Assembly: GCF_023145115.1 (NCBI RefSeq) | Contig: NZ_JAGLEJ010000040.1 | Coordinates: 124,001 to 188,000, forward strand | DNA: 64,000 nt | Source: Algiphilus sp. | GTDB taxonomy: Bacteria; Pseudomonadota; Gammaproteobacteria; Nevskiales; Nevskiaceae | Direction of reading: 5' to 3' | In this document: piece by piece, positions 40,690 through 50,681 of the stretch | How positions within the stretch are numbered: position 1 is the first letter of the stretch | How the letters are laid out: each line of letters starts with the position of its first letter | Notes under the pieces: model-generated | Databases searched by the model: none | What the model was told of the DNA's origin: nothing | The model's input: only the letters and a program-made list of their open reading frames with translations | Position numbers and translations under genes: made by a program

Positions 40690-42468
40690 ATGAAAGCCCC
40701 TCTCAAAGCCGACCTCCAAGCCCTGCTCTCCACGGCCTGCCAGAGCCTGCTGGCCGATGCCGGCGCCGCCGACGCCGCACCCGCGGCCGTGCACATCGAG
40801 AACACGCGCGACCCGGCGCACGGCGACTTCGCCACCAACCTGGCGATGACGCTGGCCAAGCCGCTCAAGCGCAATCCGCGCCAGATCGCGGAGGACCTGG
40901 TGGCACGGCTGCCCGAGGATCCGCGCATCGAACGCGTCGAGATCGCCGGCCCGGGCTTCGTCAATATCTTCCTGAGCGCCGCCGCCTGGCAGGGCATCGC
41001 GCGCACCATCCTCGACACCGGCGCCGACTGGGGATTCGACCGCAGCGGCGCGCGCGGCCGGATTCTCATCGAGTTCGTCTCCGCCAACCCCACCGGGCCG
41101 ATGCACGTCGGCCACGGCCGCAATGCCGCCTACGGCGACGCACTGGCGCGCATCCTGTCGGCCGCCGGCTGGGCAGTGACGCGCGAGTACTACGTCAACG
41201 ACGCCGGCCGGCAGGTCGACGTGCTGACGGTCAGCGCCTGGCTGCGCTACCTCGAGGCCTGCGGCGAGACCGTGACGCTGCCCGCGCGCGGCTATCCGGG
41301 CGACTATCTGGTGACGACGGGCCGGGCGTTGTGCGATGTCCACGGCGACGCCTTCCGGCATCCGGCGGCGATCGTCTTCGCGGACCTGCCGACCGAACCC
41401 GTCGAGGGCGACAAGGACAGCGTCAAGCAGGGGCAGGAGCGCTATCTCGACGCGCTGATCGGGCGCGCCCGCGCGCTGCTCGGCGAAGCCGGCTACGCGC
41501 AGGTGCGCGATTTCGCGCTGGAGTCGCAGATCGCCACCATCCGCGACACCCTGGGCCGCTTCGGCGTCGCCTTCGACCACTACGCCTCCGAGCGCGAGGT
41601 GGTGCAGTCCGGCGCGCCGGCGCGCGCGCTGGAGCGGCTGCGCGCGTCCGGTCACGTCTACGAGGCCGACGGCGCCACCTGGCTGGCGACCAGCGCGCTG
41701 GGCGACGAGAAGGACCGCGTGCTCTACAAGTCCGACGGCGCGGCGACCTACTTCGCCAACGACCTCGCCTATCACGAGGACAAGATCGAGCGCGGCTTCG
41801 ACGCGCTCATCGATGTCTGGGGCGCGGACCATCACGGCTACATCGGCCGTGTGCGCGCCGCCATCCAGGCGCTCACCGGCCGCGACGACGCGCTGGAGGT
41901 CACCCTCATCCAGTTCGTGTCGCTGTCCTCCGGGCGCATGGGCAAGCGCAGCGGCAACTTCGTGACCCTGGCCGACCTCATCGACGAGGTCGGCGCCGAC
42001 GCCACGCGCTTCTTCTACCTGTCGCGCTCGCAGGACCAGCATCTCGAGTTCGATCTCGAACTCGCCAAGAGCCAGTCCAACGACAATCCGGTGTACTACG
42101 TGCAGTACGCCCACGCGCGCATCTGCTCGGTGTTCGGACAGGCCCGGGCGCAGGGCGTCGCGGTGCCCGACCGCGCCGACACCGACCTGCTCGCGCCGCT
42201 GACCGAGGACCGCGAGCAGGCCCTGCTCAAGCTGCTGGCGCGCTATCCGGAGACGGTGGCGACCGCCGCGGCGCAGCGCGCGCCGCACACCGTCAGCTTC
42301 TATCTGCGCGACCTCGCCGACGCACTGCACGGCTACTACAACGCCCACAAGGTACTGATCGACGACGCCGCCGTCCGCGACGCGCGCCTGGCGCTGCTCG
42401 CCGCCACCCGCGTGGTGCTGGCCTCGGGCCTCGGACTGCTGGGCGTGTCGGCGCCGGAGTCGATGTAG
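40690..42468 (+). CDS. argS: Arginyl-tRNA synthetase
   Basis: A 592-residue class I synthetase. The N-terminal Add1 domain (about 1-100) contains HGDFATNLAMTLAKPLKRNPRQIAE. The HIGH motif appears as HVGHGR in NPTGPMHVGHGRNAAYGD. The KMSKS region is reduced to GRMGKRSGNFVTLADL, normal for ArgRS. Further landmarks are GADHHGYIGRVRA and the C-terminal anticodon-binding helical domain (PHTVSFYLRDLADALHGYYN). The start MKAPLKADLQ lies after a weak ribosome-binding site. It is 2 bp upstream of the SPOR gene. Confidence 0.97.
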   Translation: MKAPLKADLQALLSTACQSLLADAGAADAAPAAVHIENTRDPAHGDFATNLAMTLAKPLKRNPRQIAEDLVARLPEDPRIERVEIAGPGFVNIFLSAAAWQGIARTILDTGADWGFDRSGARGRILIEFVSANPTGPMHVGHGRNAAYGDALARILSAAGWAVTREYYVNDAGRQVDVLTVSAWLRYLEACGETVTLPARGYPGDYLVTTGRALCDVHGDAFRHPAAIVFADLPTEPVEGDKDSVKQGQERYLDALIGRARALLGEAGYAQVRDFALESQIATIRDTLGRFGVAFDHYASEREVVQSGAPARALERLRASGHVYEADGATWLATSALGDEKDRVLYKSDGAATYFANDLAYHEDKIERGFDALIDVWGADHHGYIGRVRAAIQALTGRDDALEVTLIQFVSLSSGRMGKRSGNFVTLADLIDEVGADATRFFYLSRSQDQHLEFDLELAKSQSNDNPVYYVQYAHARICSVFGQARAQGVAVPDRADTDLLAPLTEDREQALLKLLARYPETVATAAAQRAPHTVSFYLRDLADALHGYYNAHKVLIDDAAVRDARLALLAATRVVLASGLGLLGVSAPESM

Positions 42469-42470
42469 CG

Positions 42471-43103
42471 ATGGCGCGCGACTACGCCAGCAAGCGCAGC
42501 AACGGACGCCGGCGCAGCACGAGCAAGCGCCAGGCCAGGCGACCGGGCACGCCGGGATGGGTGTGGATGATCCTGGGCGTCGCCATCGGCATCGCCGGAG
42601 CGGCCGCCTACTGGGTGCTGCAGCCGCCGGAGCAGCGTCCGCAGGTGGCCGCGCCCGAGCCCTCCCGGCCGACCGAGCCGGAGAACAAGGGCATCGAGGT
42701 GCCGCCGGAACGGGAGGCCCGCTTCTCGTTCTACGAGATGCTGCCCAGCTACGAGGTCGTCATCCCGCGCGAGGAGATCGAGGGCAGCAAGGAGGCGGCA
42801 CGCCGCGCCGAGCCCGATGCGCGCGAGAGCAGCCCCAGGAACACGCAGACCCTCGCCGAGAAGGGCGACTACATCATCCAGATCGGCTCCTACCGCAGCC
42901 GCGGCGATGCCGAGTCGCAGCGCGCCGAGCTCGCGCTCATCGGCGTGGAGGCGCGCGTCGAGACCGTCACCATCAACGAGTCGGAGACCTGGTACCGGGT
43001 CCGCGTCGGCCCCATTGCCGACGCACCGCGCGTGCACAGCCTGATGATGCGGCTGGAGGAGCACGGCATGCGCGACGCCATGCTGGTGCGGGTGAAGAAG
43101 TAG
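42471..43103 (+). CDS. ftsN: SPOR-domain cell-division protein (FtsN-like)
   Basis: A 210-residue bitopic membrane protein. A basic cytoplasmic start (MARDYASKRSNGRRRSTSKR) precedes one membrane helix (about 25-46, WVWMILGVAIGIAGAAAYWVL). A Pro/Glu-rich periplasmic linker with FSFYEMLPSYEVVIPREE follows, and a C-terminal SPOR domain (about 130-208, KGDYIIQIGSYRSRGDAESQ and ETWYRVRVGPIADAPRV), which binds denuded peptidoglycan at the septum. Its position directly after argS matches ftsN-like genes in pseudomonads. The short distance (2 bp) implies co-transcription. Confidence 0.88.
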   Translation: MARDYASKRSNGRRRSTSKRQARRPGTPGWVWMILGVAIGIAGAAAYWVLQPPEQRPQVAAPEPSRPTEPENKGIEVPPEREARFSFYEMLPSYEVVIPREEIEGSKEAARRAEPDARESSPRNTQTLAEKGDYIIQIGSYRSRGDAESQRAELALIGVEARVETVTINESETWYRVRVGPIADAPRVHSLMMRLEEHGMRDAMLVRVKK

Positions 43104-43237
43104 GGGCGCGCGACGACGGTCGGACGCGGGCACACGGGTTACCGCCCTTGCAATCGCCCGGCCCGCACTACGCTATCCTCCGCGCAGACGCGGCCCCGAG
43201 GCCGCCCCGCCATCGCGCACGAGAGGAGGCCCCCACG

Positions 43238-44872
<1,635 letters not shown>

Positions 44873-44957
44873 CGCGACAGCCGGCGCCGGTGCCCCGGGT
44901 GGTGGCGCCGGCGCACGGCAGTGGCATAGTGCGCCCAATCCGCCGCGAGCATCGCCC

Positions 44958-46736
44958 ATGGATTCCCGCGCCCTGATCGCCGCATCCCCGCTCCTCGGAC
45001 GTCTGCCCGCGGACGCCATCGACCGGCTGGCGGAACACGCACAGCCGCTCGGCCTGCGCGGCGGGGAGACCCTGTTCGAGCGCGGCGAAGCGCCGGATGC
45101 GCTGTACATCGTCGCCCTCGGCCGCGTGCGCATCGATCTCGCCGCCGACGACCCGCACGAGGTCGCCGTCGGCGACCTGGTCGGCGAAATCGGCGTGCTC
45201 ACCGGCGAGCCGCGCATGGCCGCGGCGGTGGCACTGCGCGACACCCTCCTGCTGCGCTTCGACGCCGTCACCTTCCGCCGCATCATCAGCCAGAGCGAGG
45301 CCGCCGAACGCGCCCTCTGGCGCAAGATCGTCGAGCGTCTGCGCGACCCCGGACGCACGCGCCGCACCAGCCGGACGCACGCCGTGGCGGTGCTGCCGCT
45401 GACCGAGGATGCCGACGAGAACGGCCTCGCGCGCCGCCTCGCGGCAGCGCTCGCGGCGGTGCTGGACGGGCACGTGCCGCTGATCGACCGGGCGGCCGTC
45501 GATCGCGACCTGGGCCCGGGCGCGGCGCAGGCGCGCTTCGACTCGGGCAGCCCCAACGCCAGACTGGTGGGCTGGCTGCACGAACGGGAATCGGAGGCCG
45601 CGCACGTCGTGCTCAGCGCCGACGGCGTCCCCGAGCCCTGGACCCTGCGCGCCGCCCGCCAGGCCGACCGCATCCTGCTGGTGGCGGGCGACGGCCCATT
45701 GCACACCGACACGCTGCAGGCGCTGGCAACGGCCGGCGCGGAGGCACCGCGCGAGCTGGTGTCGTGCGGCGAGCAGTCGGCGGCCTCGCGGCTGCTCGCC
45801 GAGAGCAGCGCGGCGTTCCTGCACCAGTGCCCCGGCAGCGACGCCGGCGCACTGCAGCGCCTGGCGCGGCACGTGGCGGGACGCGCCACGGGGCTCGTGC
45901 TGGGTGGCGGCGGCGCGCGCGGCTTCGCGCACATCGGGCTGCTGCGGGCGCTCGAGGAGGCCGGCGTCCCGATCGATCTGGTGGGCGGGACCAGCATGGG
46001 CGCCTTCATCGCCGCCCTGCACGCGCGCGGCCTGACACCGGCCGAAATGCGCGATGTCTGTCACGACGCCTTCGTCGCCCGGAACCACCTCAACGACTGG
46101 GTGCTGCCGCGGGTATCGCTGATCCGCGGCCGCAAGTTCCTCGGCATGCTGCGCCGGACACTGGGGGACGGGCTCATCGAGGATCTGCCGCTGCCCTTCT
46201 TCTGCGTGTCCACGAATCTGACCCGCGGCCAGCCGCAGATCCACAGACGCGGCGAACTGGCGGTATGGGTGGGAACGAGCATGGCGGTTCCGGGCATCGC
46301 GCCGCCGGTGGTCTACCGGGGGGAGCTGCTGGCGGACGGAGCGGTCGTCAACAGCGTGCCGGTGGACGCCATGCACGCGCTCGACCGCGGCCCGGTCATC
46401 GCCTGCGACGTCGGCGCCAGCGGCGAGCTCGCGCTGCCCGGCGTGGATGGTCCGGATCCGGAGGGGCTGCTCAACGCCAAGCGCTCGAAGCGCCCGCAGC
46501 TCTCCGAGATCCTCATGCGCATGACCACGCTGACCAGCGACCTGCGGCTCAAGGAGAACGTCGAGCACGCCGACCTGTTCGTGCGCATGCCGGTGGCGGA
46601 TGTGGGCATGTTCCAGTGGGATGCGCTGGACGCCACCATCGAGACGGGCTATCGCCACGCCCGGGAGGTGCTGGAGGCGGCGGCCGCCGACTGGCCGGGC
46701 GACCTGCCGCCGCCGGGCTTCCGCACGGCCGGATAG
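44958..46736 (+). CDS. Cyclic-nucleotide-binding-domain patatin-like phospholipase (NTE type)
   Basis: A 592-residue serine hydrolase. The N-terminal cNMP-binding beta-roll spans about residues 13-125. A middle region (about 130-300) is Arg/Ala-rich with no named domain. The patatin domain starts at about residue 313, with the oxyanion motif GGGGARG, nucleophile serine in GGTSMG (about 343-348), and catalytic Asp in LADGAVVNSVP (about 460). The architecture is that of neuropathy-target-esterase-like bacterial lysophospholipases. The cyclic-nucleotide pocket lacks an obvious complete phosphate-binding cassette, so ligand binding is uncertain. It lies 85 bp after the acyl-CoA synthetase, suggesting a lipid-related neighbourhood. 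Confidence 0.9.
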   Translation: MDSRALIAASPLLGRLPADAIDRLAEHAQPLGLRGGETLFERGEAPDALYIVALGRVRIDLAADDPHEVAVGDLVGEIGVLTGEPRMAAAVALRDTLLLRFDAVTFRRIISQSEAAERALWRKIVERLRDPGRTRRTSRTHAVAVLPLTEDADENGLARRLAAALAAVLDGHVPLIDRAAVDRDLGPGAAQARFDSGSPNARLVGWLHERESEAAHVVLSADGVPEPWTLRAARQADRILLVAGDGPLHTDTLQALATAGAEAPRELVSCGEQSAASRLLAESSAAFLHQCPGSDAGALQRLARHVAGRATGLVLGGGGARGFAHIGLLRALEEAGVPIDLVGGTSMGAFIAALHARGLTPAEMRDVCHDAFVARNHLNDWVLPRVSLIRGRKFLGMLRRTLGDGLIEDLPLPFFCVSTNLTRGQPQIHRRGELAVWVGTSMAVPGIAPPVVYRGELLADGAVVNSVPVDAMHALDRGPVIACDVGASGELALPGVDGPDPEGLLNAKRSKRPQLSEILMRMTTLTSDLRLKENVEHADLFVRMPVADVGMFQWDALDATIETGYRHAREVLEAAAADWPGDLPPPGFRTAG

Positions 46737-46831
46737 CGCGTCGCGACCGCCGGGCGCCGGTCAGCCCCCGCTCAGGCTGCCTCGACTTGAATGCCCGGTA
46801 TCCGAACCGCCCCGATCGCAGGAGGTCCCGC

Positions 46832-48403
46832 GTGACCGCTTTCCGGAATCGCCGCGCACTGCTGCGCGCACTCGCCCTGCTGCCGGCCGCGCCGCTGATC
46901 CGCCCCGCACTCGCCGCAATGGAAGCCGGCACGCTCGGCACGGCCCGGCCCTTCGACTTCGAGCGCCTCCGCCAGCGCGCCCGCGCCCTCGCTGCCGCAC
47001 CCGCGCGGCCGTCGCCGGAAAAGGTCCCCGAGCTGCTGGACCGCATCGACTACGATACCTATCAGAAGATCGCCTTCCGCTCCGGGAACGCGCTGTGGGC
47101 GGAGAGCGACACGCCGGTGGCCTTCTTCCACCTCGGGCGCTACGCCAAGCAGCCGGTGGCGGTCCATGTCGTCGAGGACGGCGTCGCCCGCCGCGTGCAC
47201 TATGCGCCGGGCTACTTCGACACCGCGGCCACGGGGCTGTCGGAGCAGCTGCCCGACGACCTCGGCTTCGCCGGCTTCCGGGTGCTGAATGCCGACGGCG
47301 AGACCGACTGGCTTGCATTCCAGGGCGCCAGCTACTTCCGCAGCGCGGGGCCGCTCGGGCAGTACGGTCTGTCCGCGCGCGGCATCGCGGTGGACACCGC
47401 GGTCCCGGGAACGACGGAATCGTTCCCGCGCTTCACCGCCTTCTGGCTGGAGCAGCCCTCGGACGGCAGCGCCATCCGCATCCATGCGCTGCTGGAAGGC
47501 GAGCATGTCACCGGTGCCTATCGCTTCGACTGCGCGCGCGGCGACGCCATCACCATGGACGTGCGCGCTGAACTCTTCCAGCGCCGTGCCGTGACGCGGC
47601 TCGGCATCGCGCCGCTGACCAGCATGTACTGGTACAGCGAGACCAACCATCGCACCGGCGACGACTGGCGCCCCGAGATCCACGACAGCGACGGCCTTGC
47701 ACTGTGGACCGGGGCAGGCGAACGCATATGGCGCCCGCTGAACAACCCGCCGCACGTCCAGACCACCAGCTACGTCGACGACAACCCGCGCGGCTTCGGG
47801 CTGCTGCAGCGCGACCGCGACTTCGACCACTACCAGGACGACGGCGTCTTCTACGACCGGCGCCCGGGCGTCTGGATCGAGCCCAGGGGCGACTGGGGCA
47901 GGGGCGAGGTGCAGCTGGTCGAGCTGCCCACCGACGACGAGATCCACGACAACATCGTGGCCTACTGGGTCCCCGACGCCGACGCCGAGGCCGGCCGCGA
48001 ATGGCGCTTCGACTACCGCCTGCACTGGGTGGCGGACGAGCCCCATCCGCCGTCGGTGGCCCGGGTGCGCGCCACGCGCATCGGACGCGCCGGCGTGCCG
48101 GGTCAGCACGAGGCGCGCGATCCGGACGGCCGCAAGTTCGTCATCGATTTCGCCGGCGGACCGCTCGCCGACATGGCGCAGCGCTATGACCTCACGGTGG
48201 CGGTCGAGGCGTCGCGTGGCGAGATCACCAATCCCTACGCGCTCAGGATCGTCGGCACCGACCACTGGCGGGCCGCGTTCGACCTGAGCGTCGCGGGCAG
48301 CGAGCCGGTGGATCTGCGCTGCCACGTCCATGACGGCAAGCGCACGCTGACCGAGACCTGGCTCTACCAGTACTTCCCACGGGCCTGGGGGCCCTCGGTC
48401 TGA
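46832..48403 (+). CDS. opgD: Periplasmic glucan biosynthesis protein, OpgD/MdoG family
   Basis: A 523-residue protein of the MdoG/OpgG-OpgD family that shapes osmoregulated periplasmic glucans. The GTG start has GGAGG 6 nt upstream. The leader MTAFRNRRALLRALALLP contains a twin-arginine-type motif (NRRALLR), which favours OpgD over Sec-exported OpgG. PFDFERLRQRARALA, IDYDTYQKIAFR, SSYF/ASYFRSAGPLGQYGLSARGIA and PLTSMYWYSETNHRTGDDWRPEIHDSDGL (split) are family hallmarks, including the conserved acidic segment. No opgH glucosyltransferase gene is adjacent. Confidence 0.92.
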   Translation: MTAFRNRRALLRALALLPAAPLIRPALAAMEAGTLGTARPFDFERLRQRARALAAAPARPSPEKVPELLDRIDYDTYQKIAFRSGNALWAESDTPVAFFHLGRYAKQPVAVHVVEDGVARRVHYAPGYFDTAATGLSEQLPDDLGFAGFRVLNADGETDWLAFQGASYFRSAGPLGQYGLSARGIAVDTAVPGTTESFPRFTAFWLEQPSDGSAIRIHALLEGEHVTGAYRFDCARGDAITMDVRAELFQRRAVTRLGIAPLTSMYWYSETNHRTGDDWRPEIHDSDGLALWTGAGERIWRPLNNPPHVQTTSYVDDNPRGFGLLQRDRDFDHYQDDGVFYDRRPGVWIEPRGDWGRGEVQLVELPTDDEIHDNIVAYWVPDADAEAGREWRFDYRLHWVADEPHPPSVARVRATRIGRAGVPGQHEARDPDGRKFVIDFAGGPLADMAQRYDLTVAVEASRGEITNPYALRIVGTDHWRAAFDLSVAGSEPVDLRCHVHDGKRTLTETWLYQYFPRAWGPSV

Positions 48404-48446
48404 TCCGCGTGCAGTGGGCATTCAGGCCCGCGGCGTTTGACTGTCC

Positions 48447-48473
48447 GTGCGGTCGGTCGCGGACCGGCCGCAC
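48447..48473 (+). terminator. Hairpin between opgD and the dodecin gene
   Basis: GTGCGGTCGGTC and GACCGGCCGCAC form a 12-bp stem (one T-G wobble) with a 3-nt loop, 43 bp after the opgD stop. No U-tract follows; it may be a weak terminator or an mRNA 5'-stabilising structure for the dodecin gene. Confidence 0.35.
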
Positions 48474-48494
48474 TGATCCCAACCGGAGACGACG

Positions 48495-48707
48495 ATGGCA
48501 CAGGACCACACCTACAAGATCACCGAGCTGGTCGGTTCATCCCAGGACAGCATCGACGACGCTGTGCGCAAGGGCGTCGCCCGTGCCGCGAAGTCGGTGC
48601 ACAACATGAAATGGTTCGAGGTGACCGAGATCCGCGGCCACATCGAGGGCGACCGCGTCGGGCACTGGCAGGTATCGATGAAGATCGGGTTCACGGTCGA
48701 CGACTGA
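48495..48707 (+). CDS. Dodecin flavin-binding protein
   Basis: A 70-residue dodecin, which assembles as a dodecamer and stores or buffers flavins. The pattern HTYKITELVGSSQDSIDDAV, RAAKSVHNMKWFEVTEIRG and WQVSMKIGFTVDD is diagnostic, and the Trp in MKWFEV is the flavin-stacking residue. A GGAG site lies upstream of the ATG. Neighbours: opgD upstream and a secreted protein 31 bp downstream. Confidence 0.95.
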   Translation: MAQDHTYKITELVGSSQDSIDDAVRKGVARAAKSVHNMKWFEVTEIRGHIEGDRVGHWQVSMKIGFTVDD

Positions 48708-48738
48708 ACGTCGGTGCCGCTCGCTTCAGGAGATGATC

Positions 48739-49188
48739 ATGACGAACAGGCTTTCCCTGCTCACCCTCGCATCGCTGACCATCGCCGTTCCGGCGATGGC
48801 GGCCGAACCCGCCACCGCCGCCCGCGGCGACGTGCTGGCCGTCCAGGAGAGCGCCGGCGACGTGCGCTTCGTCACCGGCGGCATCGGCTCGACGGAGCGC
48901 GAGGCGATGTCCGAGCGCTTCGGCGACTGGCCGCTCAAGATCGTCAACGCGCAGCGTGACGACAGCGCCTATGTGTCCGGCGTTGCCGTCACCCTCCGCG
49001 ATGCCGACGGCGCGACCGTGCTGGAGACGACGACGGAAGGCCCCTGGCTCTTCGCCGACCTGCAGCCCGGCCGCTACGCCATCGAGGCGCGCTTCGACGA
49101 CCAGACCGTCGAGCGCAGCATCACCGTCGACGATGGCGGCCAGCAGCGCGCCGTCATGACCTGGACCGGCGACAAGCCGTCTTCGTAG
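48739..49188 (+). CDS. Periplasmic protein with carboxypeptidase-regulatory-like fold
   Basis: A 149-residue exported protein. The start MTNRLSLLTLASLTIAVPAMAAEP has AGGAG 6 nt upstream; the ATG two codons earlier sits on the ribosome-binding site. A signal peptide (about 1-21, AMA) precedes a short linker with VTGGIGSTEREAMSERFGDWPLKIV, conserved in small secreted proteobacterial proteins of this type. A beta-sandwich segment follows: SGVAVTLRDADGATVLETTTEGPWLFADLQPGRYAIEARFDDQTVERSITV (split). Function unknown. Confidence 0.75.
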   Translation: MTNRLSLLTLASLTIAVPAMAAEPATAARGDVLAVQESAGDVRFVTGGIGSTEREAMSERFGDWPLKIVNAQRDDSAYVSGVAVTLRDADGATVLETTTEGPWLFADLQPGRYAIEARFDDQTVERSITVDDGGQQRAVMTWTGDKPSS

Positions 49189-49274
49189 CCACCGCGGCCG
49201 GGAAGGGCGGATTGCCCGCTCCGGCAGGACGCCCCGTTCCGCAACGGAACGGCAGCACCGACCGCAGTGACCGA

Positions 49275-49297
49275 CCCGCCGGGCACCACCCGGCGGG
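49275..49297 (+). terminator. Hairpin after the secreted-protein gene
   Basis: CCCGCCGGG and CCCGGCGGG form a 9-bp stem with a 5-nt loop, 87 bp past the stop, and no clear U-tract. Candidate terminator only. Confidence 0.35.
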
Positions 49298-49303
49298 GAA
49301 CGC

Positions 49304-49332
49304 TTGCGCGCTCGCGCCGGCAGGCTTATAAG
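49304..49332 (+). promoter_or_regulatory. Sigma-70-like promoter of the ykgJ-like gene
   Basis: TTGCGC, exactly 17 bp, then TATAAG (5 of 6 to consensus). Predicted transcript start is near 49339, leaving about 36 nt to the ATG. Confidence 0.6.
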
Positions 49333-49374
49333 CACTCCGCCGGCAGCCCGCCGGTTCCCGATCGGCGAACGAGG

Positions 49375-49779
49375 ATGAGCGCTGACCACCCCTGCCTGCG
49401 CTGCGGCGCCTGCTGTGCGCACTTCCGCGCCTCGTTCTACTGGGCCGAGGCCGACGACGCCACACCCGACGGCGTGCCGGTAGCGATGACGCGCAAGCTG
49501 ACCCCGCAGCTGCGTGTCATGCGCGGCACCGAAGGCAGCGCGCCGCGCTGCGTGGCATTGATGGGCGACATCGGCGGATCGGTGCGCTGCACGATCCATC
49601 CGCGCCGCTCCAGCGTCTGCCGCGACTTCCCGCCCTCCTACGAGGACGGCACCGGCGCGCACAACCCGCGCTGCGACAGCGCCCGCGCCAGGTGGGGGCT
49701 GCCGCCCCTCATGCCGGAGGACTGGGGCGCTCCGGAGCCATCGGCGCCCGCGACACCGGAGCTGCCGCGGGTGGCCTGA
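49375..49779 (+). CDS. YkgJ-family Cys-cluster protein
   Basis: A 134-residue protein of the CxxCxxCC (YkgJ) family, thought to bind zinc or iron. The N-terminal cluster is CLRCGACC (Cys7, Cys10, Cys13, Cys14), and further cysteines lie in RCVALMG, VRCTIHPRRSSVCRDFP and NPRCDSAR. The start MSADHPCLRCGACC has GAGG immediately before it, an unusually short ribosome-binding spacing. The family is sometimes linked to oxidase maturation; the role here is unknown. A good promoter lies just upstream. It converges with mtfA across 3 bp. Confidence 0.9.
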   Translation: MSADHPCLRCGACCAHFRASFYWAEADDATPDGVPVAMTRKLTPQLRVMRGTEGSAPRCVALMGDIGGSVRCTIHPRRSSVCRDFPPSYEDGTGAHNPRCDSARARWGLPPLMPEDWGAPEPSAPATPELPRVA

Positions 49780-49782
49780 GCG

Positions 49783-50562
49783 CTAGGCGAAGGGCAGGTG
49801 CCCGGGCATCAGCCCGAAGTAGCGCGCCAGCAGATCGTGCAGGGCGCGGTGCTCCGCGGCGAGCACGGCCGGACGCTGGAAGAAGGCCTCCACGGCCACC
49901 GCGAAGAACTCGGCCGGCCCCTCCAGCGCATAGTCATCGATCACCGACGAGGGATGGCGCTCGAAGGCTGTCCAGGCGTCGTGCATGACCTGCGACCAGC
50001 GCTCGGCCGGAGCCCCTGCGGGCGCCCCTTCGCCACCGGAAAGGGCGTCGAGCTGATGCGCGAATTCGTGCACCGCCACGTTGTGCTCGGCGCCGGCCAG
50101 CGCCTGGCGGATGTCGTCCCAGGAGAGCAGCACCCGGCCGTTGTCCTCGGACAGGCCGCTGTGCAGCACCTCGACCTCGTCGTCCACCAGCCCGTCCTCG
50201 TCGGGCCGATCCTGCGGCACCCAGAAGGGTCCGGGGTAGACCAGCACTGCGTGCAGATTCGGCATCGGGCTGCGCGCGCGCAGTGTCAGCAGCGCGGCAA
50301 GGCCGCCGATCGTCACCGCCATGCGCGCGTCGACCTCCTGACCGGCGCAGCCGTGGAAGTGCACGCGCCGCACCAGCCGGCGCGTGTGCGCAAGATGCCG
50401 CGCGCGCTGCGCATCGTCCAGCCAGGCGCGCCAGGGCAGGTCGGCGTCCAGCCACCGCGCCACCTGCTGCTCGTCCAGCGCGCGGCGCCGCCGCGCGCGC
50501 TGCCAGATCATCAAGGCAACGACGGCAGCGACCGCTGCGAGCAGCCATAGCGGATGGTTCAT
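49783..50562 (-). CDS. mtfA: MtfA-family zinc peptidase
   Basis: A 259-residue metallopeptidase. In E. coli MtfA binds the repressor Mlc and so relieves repression of the glucose PTS. The zinc motif HEFAH is at residues 165-169 (NVAVHEFAHQLDALSG), with the third ligand Glu likely in YALEGPAEFFAVAVEAFF. Unlike E. coli MtfA, an N-terminal hydrophobic segment (about 4-20) may anchor it. VYPGPFWVPQ and GRVLLSWDDIRQAL are family signatures. The start MNHPLWLLAA was preferred over one ten codons upstream. Confidence 0.93.
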   Translation of the reverse strand: MNHPLWLLAAVAAVVALMIWQRARRRRALDEQQVARWLDADLPWRAWLDDAQRARHLAHTRRLVRRVHFHGCAGQEVDARMAVTIGGLAALLTLRARSPMPNLHAVLVYPGPFWVPQDRPDEDGLVDDEVEVLHSGLSEDNGRVLLSWDDIRQALAGAEHNVAVHEFAHQLDALSGGEGAPAGAPAERWSQVMHDAWTAFERHPSSVIDDYALEGPAEFFAVAVEAFFQRPAVLAAEHRALHDLLARYFGLMPGHLPFA

Positions 50563-50628
50563 GGAAGCCGATGCGCGTGAACGGGACCGCACCGATTATG
50601 CGGCTCGCCGGCAACGCCGTGACGCACC

Positions 50629-50650
50629 GGCGGGGCGTTTCCACCCCGCC
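50629..50650 (-). terminator. Hairpin downstream of uvrD
   Basis: GGCGGGG and CCCCGCC form a 7-bp GC stem with an 8-nt loop, 32 bp past the uvrD stop, and without a U-tract on the minus strand. Weak candidate. Confidence 0.3.
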
Positions 50651-50681
50651 TCCCGAACGCGGAGCACGAGGAGCGGCGCGC